A stretch of DNA of 64,000 bases from the NCBI RefSeq assembly GCF_014905555.1, contig NZ_BNGS01000001.1, positions 62,001 through 126,000 of the forward strand, given 5' to 3'. The stretch comes from Streptomyces sp. Y2F8-2 (GTDB taxonomy: Bacteria; Actinomycetota; Actinomycetes; Streptomycetales; Streptomycetaceae). The position numbers were made by a program, and so were the translations under genes. Under the pieces are notes generated by a model. It was given only the letters and a program-made list of their open reading frames with translations. It had not been told where the DNA came from and searched no databases. This document shows positions 8,007 to 19,989 of this stretch, piece by piece (position 1 is the stretch's first letter; each line of letters opens with the position of its first letter).

Positions 8007-8651
8007 TCACGTACTGCTGTGCTCCTGCTGTTCTTCGCGTACGGCGATCCCGTCGAGCACCATCGACAGGTACTGGCGGGCGATCTCCTCCGGGCTGTGC
8101 TGTCCACCGGGCCGGTACCAGGAGGCGGCGACCCACACGGTGTCGCGCACGAACCGGTAGGTGAGCCGGACGTCGAGGTCGGCCCGGAAGACCCGGTCGG
8201 CGACGCCCCGTTCCAGGGTCGACAGCCATGCCTTCTCGAACTTGCGTTGCGACTCGGCGAGGAACGCGAACCGTTCCTGTGCCGCGAGCTGCTTGGACTC
8301 CTTCTGGTAGATCGCGACGGCCGCGCGGTGCCGGTCGATCTCCCGGAAGGACTCGGTGACCAGTGCTTCCAGCGTCTCCCGCGGACCGAGGCCGGCGTCC
8401 AGGACGGTGTCGTAGCCGTCCCACAGCTCGTCCAGGAAGGTGCGCAGGATCTCCTCCAGCATCGACTCCTTGGAGTCGAAGTGGTAGTAGAGGCTGCCCG
8501 CGAGCATTCCGGCGTGGTCGGCGATCGTGCGGACGGTGGTGGCGTTGTAGCCCTGCTCGGCGAAGACCTCGGCGGCGGTGTCGAGGAGTTCGCGGCGGCG
8601 GGCGGGCGCGGCGGTCACCTGGGGCTTCTTGGTGGTCGGCTTGGTGGGCAC
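8007..8651 (-). CDS. kstR2: TetR-family regulator, KstR2-like
   Basis: 214 residues from GTG at 8651; an ATG at 8684 would add 11 residues (MDPRPGDHNGT) and cannot be excluded. Seen: the TetR helix-turn-helix, RRRELLDTAAEVFAEQGYNA then TTVRTIADHAGMLAGSLYYH and FDSKESML, followed by a helical ligand domain that includes YQKESKQLA and VWVAASWYRPGG. In the KstR2 family the ligand is HIP-CoA. It sits between the ipdF-like SDR and fadA6, as kstR2 sits beside fadA6 in Mycobacterium, and only two matching operators are found, both at the divergent promoters of this locus. It probably represses all four transcripts and itself. Confidence 0.83.
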   Translation of the reverse strand: MPTKPTTKKPQVTAAPARRRELLDTAAEVFAEQGYNATTVRTIADHAGMLAGSLYYHFDSKESMLEEILRTFLDELWDGYDTVLDAGLGPRETLEALVTESFREIDRHRAAVAIYQKESKQLAAQERFAFLAESQRKFEKAWLSTLERGVADRVFRADLDVRLTYRFVRDTVWVAASWYRPGGQHSPEEIARQYLSMVLDGIAVREEQQEHSST

Positions 8652-8692
8652 GGTTCCATTGTGATCCCCGGGGCGCGGGTCCATCGCCGGGC

Positions 8693-9475
8693 CTAGGGAT
8701 GCCGGCTGCTGACGGCGACGACCTCACCGGTCATGTACGAGGAGTAGCCGGACGCCAGGAAGACGATCACGTTGGCCACCTCCCACGGCTCGGCGTGCCG
8801 TCCGAACGCCTCCCTCGCGGTCAGCTCGTGAAGCAGTTCGGGGGTCGTCACCTTCGCCAGGTGCGGATGCAGGGCGAGACTCGGCGCGACCGCGTTGACC
8901 CGCACCCCGTACGGGGCCGCCTCCATGGCCGCGCACCGGGTCAGGGCCATCACGCCCGCCTTCGCGGCGGCGTAGTGCGCCTGTCCGGCCTGGGCGCGCC
9001 AGCCGAGCACCGAGGCGTTGTTGACGATCACGCCGCCGGTCTCCTTCATGGCGCGCAAGGCCGCGCGCAGGCACCGGAAGGTGCCGTTCAGTGTCACGTC
9101 CAGCACGCGCGACCACTGCTCGTCGGTCATGTCGACGAGCGCGGCGGTGCCGCCCAGGCCGGCGTTGTTGACGACGACGTCGAGTCGGCCGTGGGTGCGG
9201 ACGGCGGTGTCGAACAGGGCCCGGACCTGCGTCTCGTCGGTGACGTCGCACGGCAGCGCGGTCACCGAGCCCTCGAACTCCCCGGCCAGCTCCGCCTCGT
9301 ACTGCTTGAGGCGGCGCACGTGCGCGTCACTGATCAGAACGCGCGCGCCCTCCTCGAGGAACCGGCGCGCGGTCGCGCCGCCGATCCCCGCACCGGCCGC
9401 CGCGGTGATCACGGCGGTGCGCCCCCGCAGCAGCCCGTGGCCGGGTACGTACGCCGGGCTCTCGACGCCTGTCAT
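8693..9475 (-). CDS. ipdF: Short-chain dehydrogenase, IpdF/Rv3559c-like
   Basis: 260 residues. The nucleotide-binding motif is the variant TAAAGAGIGGATARRF instead of TGGxxGIG, which is the same deviation I recall for Rv3559c. NNAG, Ser (NNASVLGW) and YAAAK complete the catalytic set. A leader PAYVPGHGLLRGRTAVIT also matches that subgroup. In Mycobacterium the enzyme oxidises a ring hydroxyl of the HIP-derived CoA ester. It is the first gene of the minus operon, 14 bp downstream of the right operator, and followed by kstR2. The last residues (VSSRHP) are short compared with the family's usual V-V-S-V-S end. Confidence 0.82.
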   Translation of the reverse strand: MTGVESPAYVPGHGLLRGRTAVITAAAGAGIGGATARRFLEEGARVLISDAHVRRLKQYEAELAGEFEGSVTALPCDVTDETQVRALFDTAVRTHGRLDVVVNNAGLGGTAALVDMTDEQWSRVLDVTLNGTFRCLRAALRAMKETGGVIVNNASVLGWRAQAGQAHYAAAKAGVMALTRCAAMEAAPYGVRVNAVAPSLALHPHLAKVTTPELLHELTAREAFGRHAEPWEVANVIVFLASGYSSYMTGEVVAVSSRHP

Positions 9476-9488
9476 GGGTCCACGCTAA

Positions 9489-9508
9489 CCTACCAAACAC
9501 TTGTTAGG
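9489..9508. promoter_or_regulatory. KstR2-like operator, right copy
   Basis: CCTACCAAACACTTGTTAGG, a 20-bp palindrome with arms CCTAnCAA/TTGnTAGG between the divergent ipdF-like and fadE31-like genes. It differs from the reported AnCAAGnnCTTGnT KstR2 motif at one conserved base. Placement directly in front of both genes suggests simultaneous repression of the two operons. Its similarity to 3339-3356 is the main evidence that the locus is one regulon. Confidence 0.75.
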
Positions 9509-9542
9509 GAAGATTGACGAAGAGCGGCGGAAGGACGAGCGC

Positions 9543-10679
9543 GTGGACCTGACCCACTCCCCCGCGGACGAGGCCTTCCGCGCCGAGGCCCGGGCCTGGC
9601 TCGCGGCGCACGTGCCCGCGGCCCCGCTGCCCTCCCTGGAGACCGAGGAGGGCTTCGCGGCGCACCGGGCGTGGGAGGCGGAACTGGCCGCGGACCGCTG
9701 GTCGGTGGTGTCCTGGCCGGCCGCGTACGGCGGACGGGACGGGGGGCTGGTGCGGTGGCTGATCTTCGAGGAGGAGTACTACGCGGCGGGCGCACCGGGC
9801 CGGGTGAGCCAGAACGGGATCCATCTGCTGGCGCCCACTCTCTTCGACCACGGCACCGAGGAGCAGCGGTCCCGTGTGCTGCCGCCGATGGCGTGCGGGG
9901 AGGTGGTCTGGGCGCAGGCGTGGTCGGAGCCGGAGGCCGGTTCGGACCTGGCCTCCCTGCGGTCGAGGGCGGTGCGCACGGACGGCGGCTGGTGCTTGAG
10001 CGGGCAGAAGACGTGGTCGTCGCGGGCGGCCTTCGCGGACCGTGCGTTCGGGTTGTTCCGCAGCGATCCGGAGGCACCGAAGCACCAGGGGCTGATCTAC
10101 CTGATGTTCGACCTGCGCGCGCCCGGGGTGACGGTCCGGCCGATCGACCGCCTCGACGGGAAGCCGGCGTTCGCCGAGCTGTTCCTGGACGAGGTGTTCG
10201 TGCCCGACGAGGACGTGATCGGCGAGCCGGGCGAGGGCTGGCGGATCGCGATGTCGACAGCCGGCAACGAACGCGGGCTCACCCTCCGCTCCCCCGGCCG
10301 CTACCTGGCCGCCGCCGACCGGCTGGTGGAGCTGTGGCGGCAGCGCGGATGCCCGGTGCGGGCACAGGACCGGGTGGCCGACGCGGTGATCGGCGCCCGC
10401 GCCTACCAGCTCTTCACGTACGCGGGCGCGTCCCGCTTCCTTCAGGGCGAGCCGCTGGGTCCCGAGTCCAGCATGAACAAGGTCTTCTGGTCGGAGTACG
10501 ACATCGCGCTGCACGAGACGGCGCTCGATCTGCTGGACGAGGAGGGCGAGTTGGCGGACACCGACTGGGCGGAGGGGTATGTCTTCTCCCTCGCGGGGCC
10601 CCTCTACGCCGGCGCGAACGAGATCCAGCGCGACATCATCGCCGAACGCCTGCTCGGCCTGCCGAAGGGCCGCCGCTGA
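9543..10679 (+). CDS. fadE31: Acyl-CoA dehydrogenase, FadE31-like
   Basis: 378 residues from GTG at 9543, preceded by GGAAGGA at 6-7 nt; a TTG at 9501 lies inside the operator and is rejected. Seen: the N-terminal helical domain with WPAAYGGRDGGL, the FAD-contact segment VWAQAWSEPEAGSDLASL, GQKTWSSRA, DVIGEPGEGWRIAMST and the C-terminal ANEIQRDIIAERLLGLP. The wording is closest to mycobacterial FadE31, which works as a mixed tetramer with FadE32 or FadE33 on HIP-derived CoA esters. The next gene is FadE33-like, 28 bp downstream, so a two-subunit dehydrogenase is inferred. Confidence 0.85.
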   Translation: MDLTHSPADEAFRAEARAWLAAHVPAAPLPSLETEEGFAAHRAWEAELAADRWSVVSWPAAYGGRDGGLVRWLIFEEEYYAAGAPGRVSQNGIHLLAPTLFDHGTEEQRSRVLPPMACGEVVWAQAWSEPEAGSDLASLRSRAVRTDGGWCLSGQKTWSSRAAFADRAFGLFRSDPEAPKHQGLIYLMFDLRAPGVTVRPIDRLDGKPAFAELFLDEVFVPDEDVIGEPGEGWRIAMSTAGNERGLTLRSPGRYLAAADRLVELWRQRGCPVRAQDRVADAVIGARAYQLFTYAGASRFLQGEPLGPESSMNKVFWSEYDIALHETALDLLDEEGELADTDWAEGYVFSLAGPLYAGANEIQRDIIAERLLGLPKGRR

Positions 10680-10707
10680 TGCTCCCGCTCACGAAGGGCC
10701 ATGGCTG

Positions 10708-11652
10708 ATGCGTTTCCTGCTCACCGAGGAACAGCGCGCGTTCGCCCGCTCGTTGGACGCGCTGCTGGCCGCTGCCGACACCCCCTCGCTCGTACGGTCC
10801 TGGAGTGCCGGCGACCCCACGGCGGGCCGGGCGCTGTGGTCCCGGATCGCGGAGGCGGGCGTCTTCGCGCTGGCGGTCCCGGAGGAGTTCGAAGGGGTGG
10901 GCCCACTGCCCGTGGAACTGGTCGTGGCCTTCGTGGAGTTGGGGCGGCACGCGGTTCCGGGCCCGCTGGTGGAGACGGTGCTCGCGGCGGCCCTCCTCTC
11001 CGCACGGCCCGAGCCCGCCGGGCGGCTGCTGCCCCAGCTGGCGTCGGGCAAGGCGCTGGCCACGGTGGGCGCACCGTACGCCCTGGACGCGGACACCGCG
11101 GACCTCGTCCTCGCGCTCAGGGACGGCCAGGTGTGGCGGTCGCCGGGCGCCCGGGACATACGCCCGTCCCTGGACCCCGCCCGGCGGCTCGCCACCCCGC
11201 TCCCCGGTGGGGAACTGCTCTCCCCCGTCATCCCCCCGGACGCCGTCCTCTGGGCCCGCCTCGCCACCGCGGCTCAGGCGCTCGGCGTAGGGCTGGCCCT
11301 CCTCGACAGGACCGTCGCCCATGTCGGGCAGCGCGTCCAGTTCGGTGTCCCGACAGGCTCCTTCCAGGCCGTCAAGCACCGTCTGGCCGACGCCAGGACA
11401 GCCCTGGAGTTCGCGCGTCCGCTGCTGTTCGGAGCGGCCCTGTCCATGACCCCGACGGACGTGGCCGCCGCCAAGGTCGCGGCCTGCGAGGCGGCGTACG
11501 CGACCGCCCGGACCGCGCTCCAACTGCACGGGGCGATCGGCTACACCGCCGAGTACGACCTGTCTCTGTGGCTCACCAAGGCGCGTGCGCTGCGCACGGC
11601 GTGGGGTGGGCCCGCGCAGTGCCGGGCGGTCGTCCTCGGTGCCCGGGGGTGA
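10708..11652 (+). CDS. fadE33: Acyl-CoA dehydrogenase subunit, FadE33-like
   Basis: 314 residues, short for an acyl-CoA dehydrogenase, as in the FadE32/33 class. ATG at 10708 with GAAGG about 10 nt upstream. Seen: FLLTEEQRAFARSLDALL, EAGVFALAVPEEFEGVG, VAFVELGRHAVPGPLVET, then a shortened beta domain lacking the usual SEPxAGSD FAD motif, and C-terminal VQFGVPTGSFQAVKHRLAD and ALQLHGAIGYTAEYDL. The missing FAD segment fits a partner subunit that completes the active site of the FadE31-like protein. It is the last gene of the forward unit, ending 6 bp before the convergent VWA gene. Confidence 0.84.
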   Translation: MRFLLTEEQRAFARSLDALLAAADTPSLVRSWSAGDPTAGRALWSRIAEAGVFALAVPEEFEGVGPLPVELVVAFVELGRHAVPGPLVETVLAAALLSARPEPAGRLLPQLASGKALATVGAPYALDADTADLVLALRDGQVWRSPGARDIRPSLDPARRLATPLPGGELLSPVIPPDAVLWARLATAAQALGVGLALLDRTVAHVGQRVQFGVPTGSFQAVKHRLADARTALEFARPLLFGAALSMTPTDVAAAKVAACEAAYATARTALQLHGAIGYTAEYDLSLWLTKARALRTAWGGPAQCRAVVLGARG

Positions 11653-11658
11653 GGCGTC

Positions 11659-12381
11659 TCATCCGGCCACGATGCCCCGTGCCCGTGCCGCAGCCAGCCA
11701 CTGCGGGAACTCGCCCACGAGCCGGTCGTACAGTTCGGTGTCGGGCACCGTCCGTGGGTCCCGACCGGCATGGAAGAACCCGGCGTTGTCGACGGCCCGC
11801 TTCTGCGGCACCGGGAGCTCGTCGAGCTTGCGCAGGAAATCGAACTGCCTGCTGTCCGGATCCCCGAACCCGATGAACTGCCAGAACATCGGCAGTTTCG
11901 CCGCCTTGCAGAGATGGCGCTCCGCGGCGAACTTGTCGATGGGGCCGCCGTCGGTCTGGAAGACGACCAAGGCGGGGGCCTTGGAGCCGCTGTCGAGGTA
12001 GTGGTCGATGACGGCGTCCATCGCGAGGTGGTAGCTGGTCTTGCCCATGTGCCCGAGACCGGCGACGATCCGGTCGATACGGCCCCGGTGGTCGGCCAGG
12101 GAGATGTCGGAGACGGTGTCGACATCGGTGGAGAAGAAGACGACCGGCACGCTCCCGTCGTCGTCGAGGTGCGCGGAGAGCCCCAGCACCTGTTCGGCGA
12201 GCGCCTGCACGCTGCCGTCCTTGTAGTAGGGCCGCATGGACCCGGAGTAGTCGACCACGAGGTAGACGGCGGCCCGCTGCCCGTCGAGGCCGTGCTTGCG
12301 CAGCGAGACCCCGGCGGTCTTGTACAGGCTGACCAGCGCGGGGGCGCTCTGCTCCACCTTGGTCAGACTGATCGCGGCCAT
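11659..12381 (-). CDS. VWA-domain protein (TerF/TerY-like)
   Basis: 240 residues from ATG at 12381 with GGGGGAG upstream; longer in-frame readings give an unconserved basic leader. A von Willebrand A domain fills the protein. Seen: MIDAS motif VVDYSGSMRPYY (D-x-S-x-S), VVFFSTDVD, and a second metal-loop threonine in VFQTDGGP. The opening AAISLTKVEQSAP is typical of VWA proteins associated with tellurite-resistance (TerD) systems, which may bind Ca2+. No terD gene is present in the window, so the partner is unknown. The gene lies downstream of gltD with a hairpin between them. Confidence 0.8.
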   Translation of the reverse strand: MAAISLTKVEQSAPALVSLYKTAGVSLRKHGLDGQRAAVYLVVDYSGSMRPYYKDGSVQALAEQVLGLSAHLDDDGSVPVVFFSTDVDTVSDISLADHRGRIDRIVAGLGHMGKTSYHLAMDAVIDHYLDSGSKAPALVVFQTDGGPIDKFAAERHLCKAAKLPMFWQFIGFGDPDSRQFDFLRKLDELPVPQKRAVDNAGFFHAGRDPRTVPDTELYDRLVGEFPQWLAAARARGIVAG

Positions 12382-12446
12382 GCCGGCTCCCCCTCGGTGC
12401 GGTGCGGGAACGTCGAGGTTACGCCACGACAGCCGCTCAAAGCGGC

Positions 12447-12490
12447 GGCGCCTGCCAGATCGTCCGGTCGGGGACAAGTTGGCAGGCGCC
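12447..12490. repeat. 11-bp perfect inverted repeat upstream of the VWA gene
   Basis: GGCGCCTGCCA (12447-12457) and TGGCAGGCGCC (12480-12490) are exact complements separated by 22 bp. The repeat lies about 66 bp before the VWA start and downstream of the gltD terminator hairpin. It could be an operator, an mRNA leader stem or part of a composite terminator; sequence alone does not decide. Confidence 0.55.
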
Positions 12491-12501
12491 GTCTCGGGGG
12501 G

Positions 12502-12521
12502 TCTGGGGGAAATCCCCCAGA
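12502..12521 (-). terminator. Hairpin downstream of gltD
   Basis: TCTGGGGGA-aa-TCCCCCAGA forms a short, GC-rich stem 64 bp after the gltD stop, followed on the minus strand by a run of C. There is no U tract, as is common for Streptomyces terminators. The GGGGGA/TCCCCC core also resembles the palindromic element seen at 23911-23925. Confidence 0.55.
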
Positions 12522-12584
12522 TTGCCCGCCCGTACGCCTTTGTACGGGACATATATGAGTGACCGTCAGGTCACGTTGGAGCCG

Positions 12585-14040
12585 TCAGACCGTCAGTGCG
12601 CGGTCGGTCGGCCGGATCGGAGCCGGCAGGTCGCTGGCGCCGGTGAGGTAGCGGTCGACGCCGCGGGCGGCCGAGCGGCCCTCCGCGATCGCCCAGACGA
12701 TCAGCGACTGGCCGCGGCCGGCGTCACCGGCCACGAACACGCCCGGCACGTTCGTCTGGAAGTCGGCGTCGCGCGCGATGTTGCCGCGCTCGTCCAGCGC
12801 CAGACCGAGCTGCTCGACCAGGCCGTTCTGCTGGTCGGTGCCGGTGAAGCCCATGGCGAGGGTGACCAGCTGGGCGGGGATCTTCCGCTCGGTGCCCGGC
12901 TTCTGCGTCAGCTTGCCGTCGACGAACTCGACCTCGGCCAGGTGCAGCCACTGCACGTTGCCGTCCTCGTCGCCCTCGAAGTGGGTCGTCGAGGCGGAGT
13001 AGATCCGCTCGCCGCCCTCCTCGTGGGCCGAGGTGACCTTGTAGAGGATCGGGAAGGTCGGCCACGGCTGGTTCGTCGGGTGCCGCTCGTCGTTCGGGCG
13101 GGGCATGATCTCCAGCTGCGTGACGGAGGCCGCGCCCTGGCGGTGGGCCGTGCCCACGCAGTCCGCGCCCGTGTCACCGCCGCCGATCACGACCACGTGC
13201 TTGCCCTCGGCCGAGATCGGGGGGGTGACGTAGTCGCCCTCCTGGACCTTGTTGGCCAGGGGCAGGTACTCCATCGCCTGGTAGATGCCCTTGAGCTCAC
13301 GGCCGGGGACCGGGAGGTCGCGGGCGGTGGTGGCGCCCGCGGCGATCACGATCGCGTCGTACCGCTTGCGCAGGTCCGACGCCTTCAGGTCGCGGCCGAT
13401 CTCGATCCCCGTACGGAAGCGGGTGCCCTCCGCGCGCATCTGCTCGATACGGCGGTTGATGTGCCGCTTCTCCATCTTGAACTCGGGGATGCCGTACCGG
13501 AGCAGACCGCCGATGCGGTCCGCGCGCTCGTAGACGGCGACGGTGTGGCCGGCCCGGGTCAGCTGCTGGGCGGCGGCCAGACCGGCGGGGCCGGACCCGA
13601 TCACCGCGACCGTCTTGCCCGACAGGCGCTCGGGGGCCTGCGGCTTGACGTCACCGCTGTCCCACGCCTTGTCGATGATCGAGACCTCGACGTTCTTGAT
13701 GGTGACCGGCGGCTGGTTGATGCCGAGCACGCACGCCGACTCGCACGGGGCGGGGCACAGACGGCCCGTGAACTCCGGGAAGTTGTTCGTGGCGTGCAGC
13801 CGCTCGGAGGCTGCCGTCCAGTCCTCGCGGTAGGCGTAGTCGTTCCACTCGGGAATCAGGTTCCCGAGCGGACAGCCGTTGTGGCAGAACGGGATGCCGC
13901 AGTCCATGCACCGGCTGGCCTGCTTGCTGATGATCGGCAGCAGGGAGCCGGGGACGTAGACCTCGTTCCAGTCCCGGACGCGCTCCTCGACGGGGCGGGA
14001 CTTGGCGACCTCGCGGCCGTGGTTCAGGAAGCCCTTGGGA

Positions 14041-14048
<8 letters not shown>
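12585..14048 (-). CDS. gltD: Glutamate synthase (NADPH) small subunit
   Basis: 487 residues, normal for GltD. It supplies electrons from NADPH through FAD and Fe-S clusters to the large subunit, giving net glutamate from glutamine and 2-oxoglutarate. Seen: N-terminal cysteine clusters [16 protein letters not shown] and [12 protein letters not shown] motif [15 protein letters not shown] (about 148-162) and NADPH motif [12 protein letters not shown] (about 290). C-terminal [13 protein letters not shown] is the second FAD segment. ATG overlaps the gltB stop by 8 bp, so the two subunits are translationally coupled. Confidence 0.97.
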
Positions 14049-18636
<4,588 letters not shown>

Positions 18637-18709
18637 CGGCTCTCCCGTCGTCGTCATGTGGCATATGCAGGTGCCGAGGGACGACGTTGGCCCTCTGCGA
18701 AGAGTCAAA

Positions 18710-18725
18710 ATTTCGTGCAGGTTAC
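18710..18725 (-). promoter_or_regulatory. GlnR-like box proximal to gltB
   Basis: On the minus strand the sequence is GTAAC-n6-GAAAT, one base from the gTnAc-n6-GaAAc pattern of actinobacterial GlnR. It lies about 75 bp before the gltB start and abuts a TTGACT -35-like element. gltBD is a nitrogen-assimilation operon, so regulation by GlnR is plausible but inferred. Confidence 0.5.
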
Positions 18726-18938
18726 ATGATGGAGCGGTTCTCGGGAACCGGGATAGACCGTTCCAACATGCGGACATCGCCGGGGCATGGCGCGGGTTCC
18801 ACGCACGGCGATGGAGTGGAGGGGGCACAACCGGACAGATCAGTGTCCGTCGACCCTGGTACGGAGAGCAACATCGCCCACCGTGAGGGGTGCGGAGCAG
18901 GCCTCATTGCCCGCGGCGCGTACGGCTCATGCCCGCTG

Positions 18939-18965
18939 GTTAAGCACGCGAAACCGTCGAGTAAC
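18939..18965 (+). promoter_or_regulatory. Triple GlnR-like half-site array
   Basis: GTTAA-n6-GAAAC-n6-GTAAC reproduces the alternating a-b-a arrangement of GlnR half sites at exact 11-bp periodicity. It is about 300 bp upstream of gltB and just after the VIT gene stop. Distance weakens the link to gltB; it may be a distal site. Confidence 0.42.
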
Positions 18966-18971
18966 AACTAT

Positions 18972-18991
18972 TTATGCGGCCCCTCGCATAA
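18972..18991 (-). terminator. Hairpin after the VIT-family gene
   Basis: TTATGCG-n6-CGCATAA, a perfect 7-bp stem ending 11 bp after the VIT stop codon. The ends are A/T-rich. It could end VIT transcription on the minus strand. Confidence 0.45.
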
Positions 18992-19002
18992 CTAGCCTGC
19001 GC

Positions 19003-19734
19003 TTATCGTACGGCCGTACCGAACAAAGTGCCCAGGACGTACGTCACACCCGCCGCGGCACCACCGAGGGCGAGCTGCCGGAAGCCGCTGTACCACCAGC
19101 TGCGAGCGGTCACCTTGGCCACGACGGCGCCACAGGCGAAGAGCCCGAGGAGCGCGAGAAGGACGGCGGGCCACAGGGCGTGGGCACCGAGCAGGTAAGG
19201 CAGGAGGGGCAGCAGGGCGCCGAGCGCGAAGGATCCGAAGCTGGAGACGGCGGCCACCAGCGGGGAGGGCAGGTCGCCCGGGTCGATGCCGAGCTCTTCG
19301 CGGGCGTGTATCTCCAGGGCCTGCTCGGGGTCGCGGGACAGCTGCTTGGCGACCTCGCGGGCCAGCGCGGGCTCGACGCCGCGCGCCTCGTACAGCGCCG
19401 CCAGCTCCTCCTCCTCGTCCTCCGGGTGCTTCCGCAGCTCCCGCCGCTCGACATCGAGCTCGGCCTCGACCAGCTCGCGCTGGGAGGCGACGGAGGTGTA
19501 CTCGCCGGCGGCCATGGAGAAGGCCCCGGCGGCCAGACCCGCGAGGCCCGTGATGATGATGGTCTGCTGGCTGACGGAACCGCCGGCGACACCCGTCATC
19601 AGGGCCAGGTTGGACACCAGCCCGTCCATCGCGCCGAACACGGCCGGGCGCAGCCAGCCACCGTTGACATCCCTGTGGGTGTGGTTGTCCCGGTGCGCCT
19701 CGTGCAGCGTCGCCTCGGTCTCGATGATGGCCAT
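19003..19734 (-). CDS. VIT1/CCC1-family iron/manganese transporter
   Basis: 243 residues of inner-membrane protein. Seen: N-terminal His-rich segment (HEAHRDNHTHRD), TM1 with the family signature DGLVSNLALMTGVAG, TM2 with AAGAFSMAAGEYTSVASQREL, a charged cytoplasmic loop of about 95 residues rich in Glu that resembles the metal-binding domain, and three C-terminal TM segments. Relatives export or sequester Fe2+ or Mn2+. A palindrome resembling an iron box lies 17 bp before the start, supporting control by intracellular iron or manganese. Confidence 0.88.
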   Translation of the reverse strand: MAIIETEATLHEAHRDNHTHRDVNGGWLRPAVFGAMDGLVSNLALMTGVAGGSVSQQTIIITGLAGLAAGAFSMAAGEYTSVASQRELVEAELDVERRELRKHPEDEEEELAALYEARGVEPALAREVAKQLSRDPEQALEIHAREELGIDPGDLPSPLVAAVSSFGSFALGALLPLLPYLLGAHALWPAVLLALLGLFACGAVVAKVTARSWWYSGFRQLALGGAAAGVTYVLGTLFGTAVR

Positions 19735-19750
19735 GAAGTCCCCCAGGAAG

Positions 19751-19766
19751 CTTAGGCAAAGCTAAG
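19751..19766 (-). promoter_or_regulatory. Iron-box-like palindrome before the VIT gene
   Basis: CTTAGGCAAAGCTAAG, with arms CTTAG/CTAAG, resembles the TTAGGnnAGGCTnnCCTAA sites of DmdR/IdeR (DtxR family). It overlaps the probable promoter of the transporter gene. The flanking 19735-19989 region is lower in GC and otherwise shows no gene. Regulation is inferred. Confidence 0.5.
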
Positions 19767-19989
19767 TTTGGACAAGTTCTATCTTTCGACAACCAAGAAC
19801 CTACGCCTTGAATTTCCGTCCCGCCAGCAAGGAAAGGCTGGGCTAACCAGCACCTTTGCCTCTCTGTGCTCATCCGTGACCGATGGCGCTCAGATGCCGG
19901 ACGGGTGATGCTGAGGTCCGCGATGCGCTGCGCAACGGTTTCGGGGGGACAGATCCGCACAGGGGGCGCCCCGAGAGGAGAGGCACCGT

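Larger units (their letters stand above)
18637..19002. other. 366-bp non-coding region upstream of gltB
   Basis: No gene is supported. It holds the gltB promoter region, two GlnR-like sites (18710-18725 and 18939-18965) and the hairpin after the VIT gene (18972-18991). A TTGACT (about 18702-18707 on the minus strand) directly after the proximal GlnR-like site could be the gltB -35, although a good -10 is not obvious. Confidence 0.6.
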
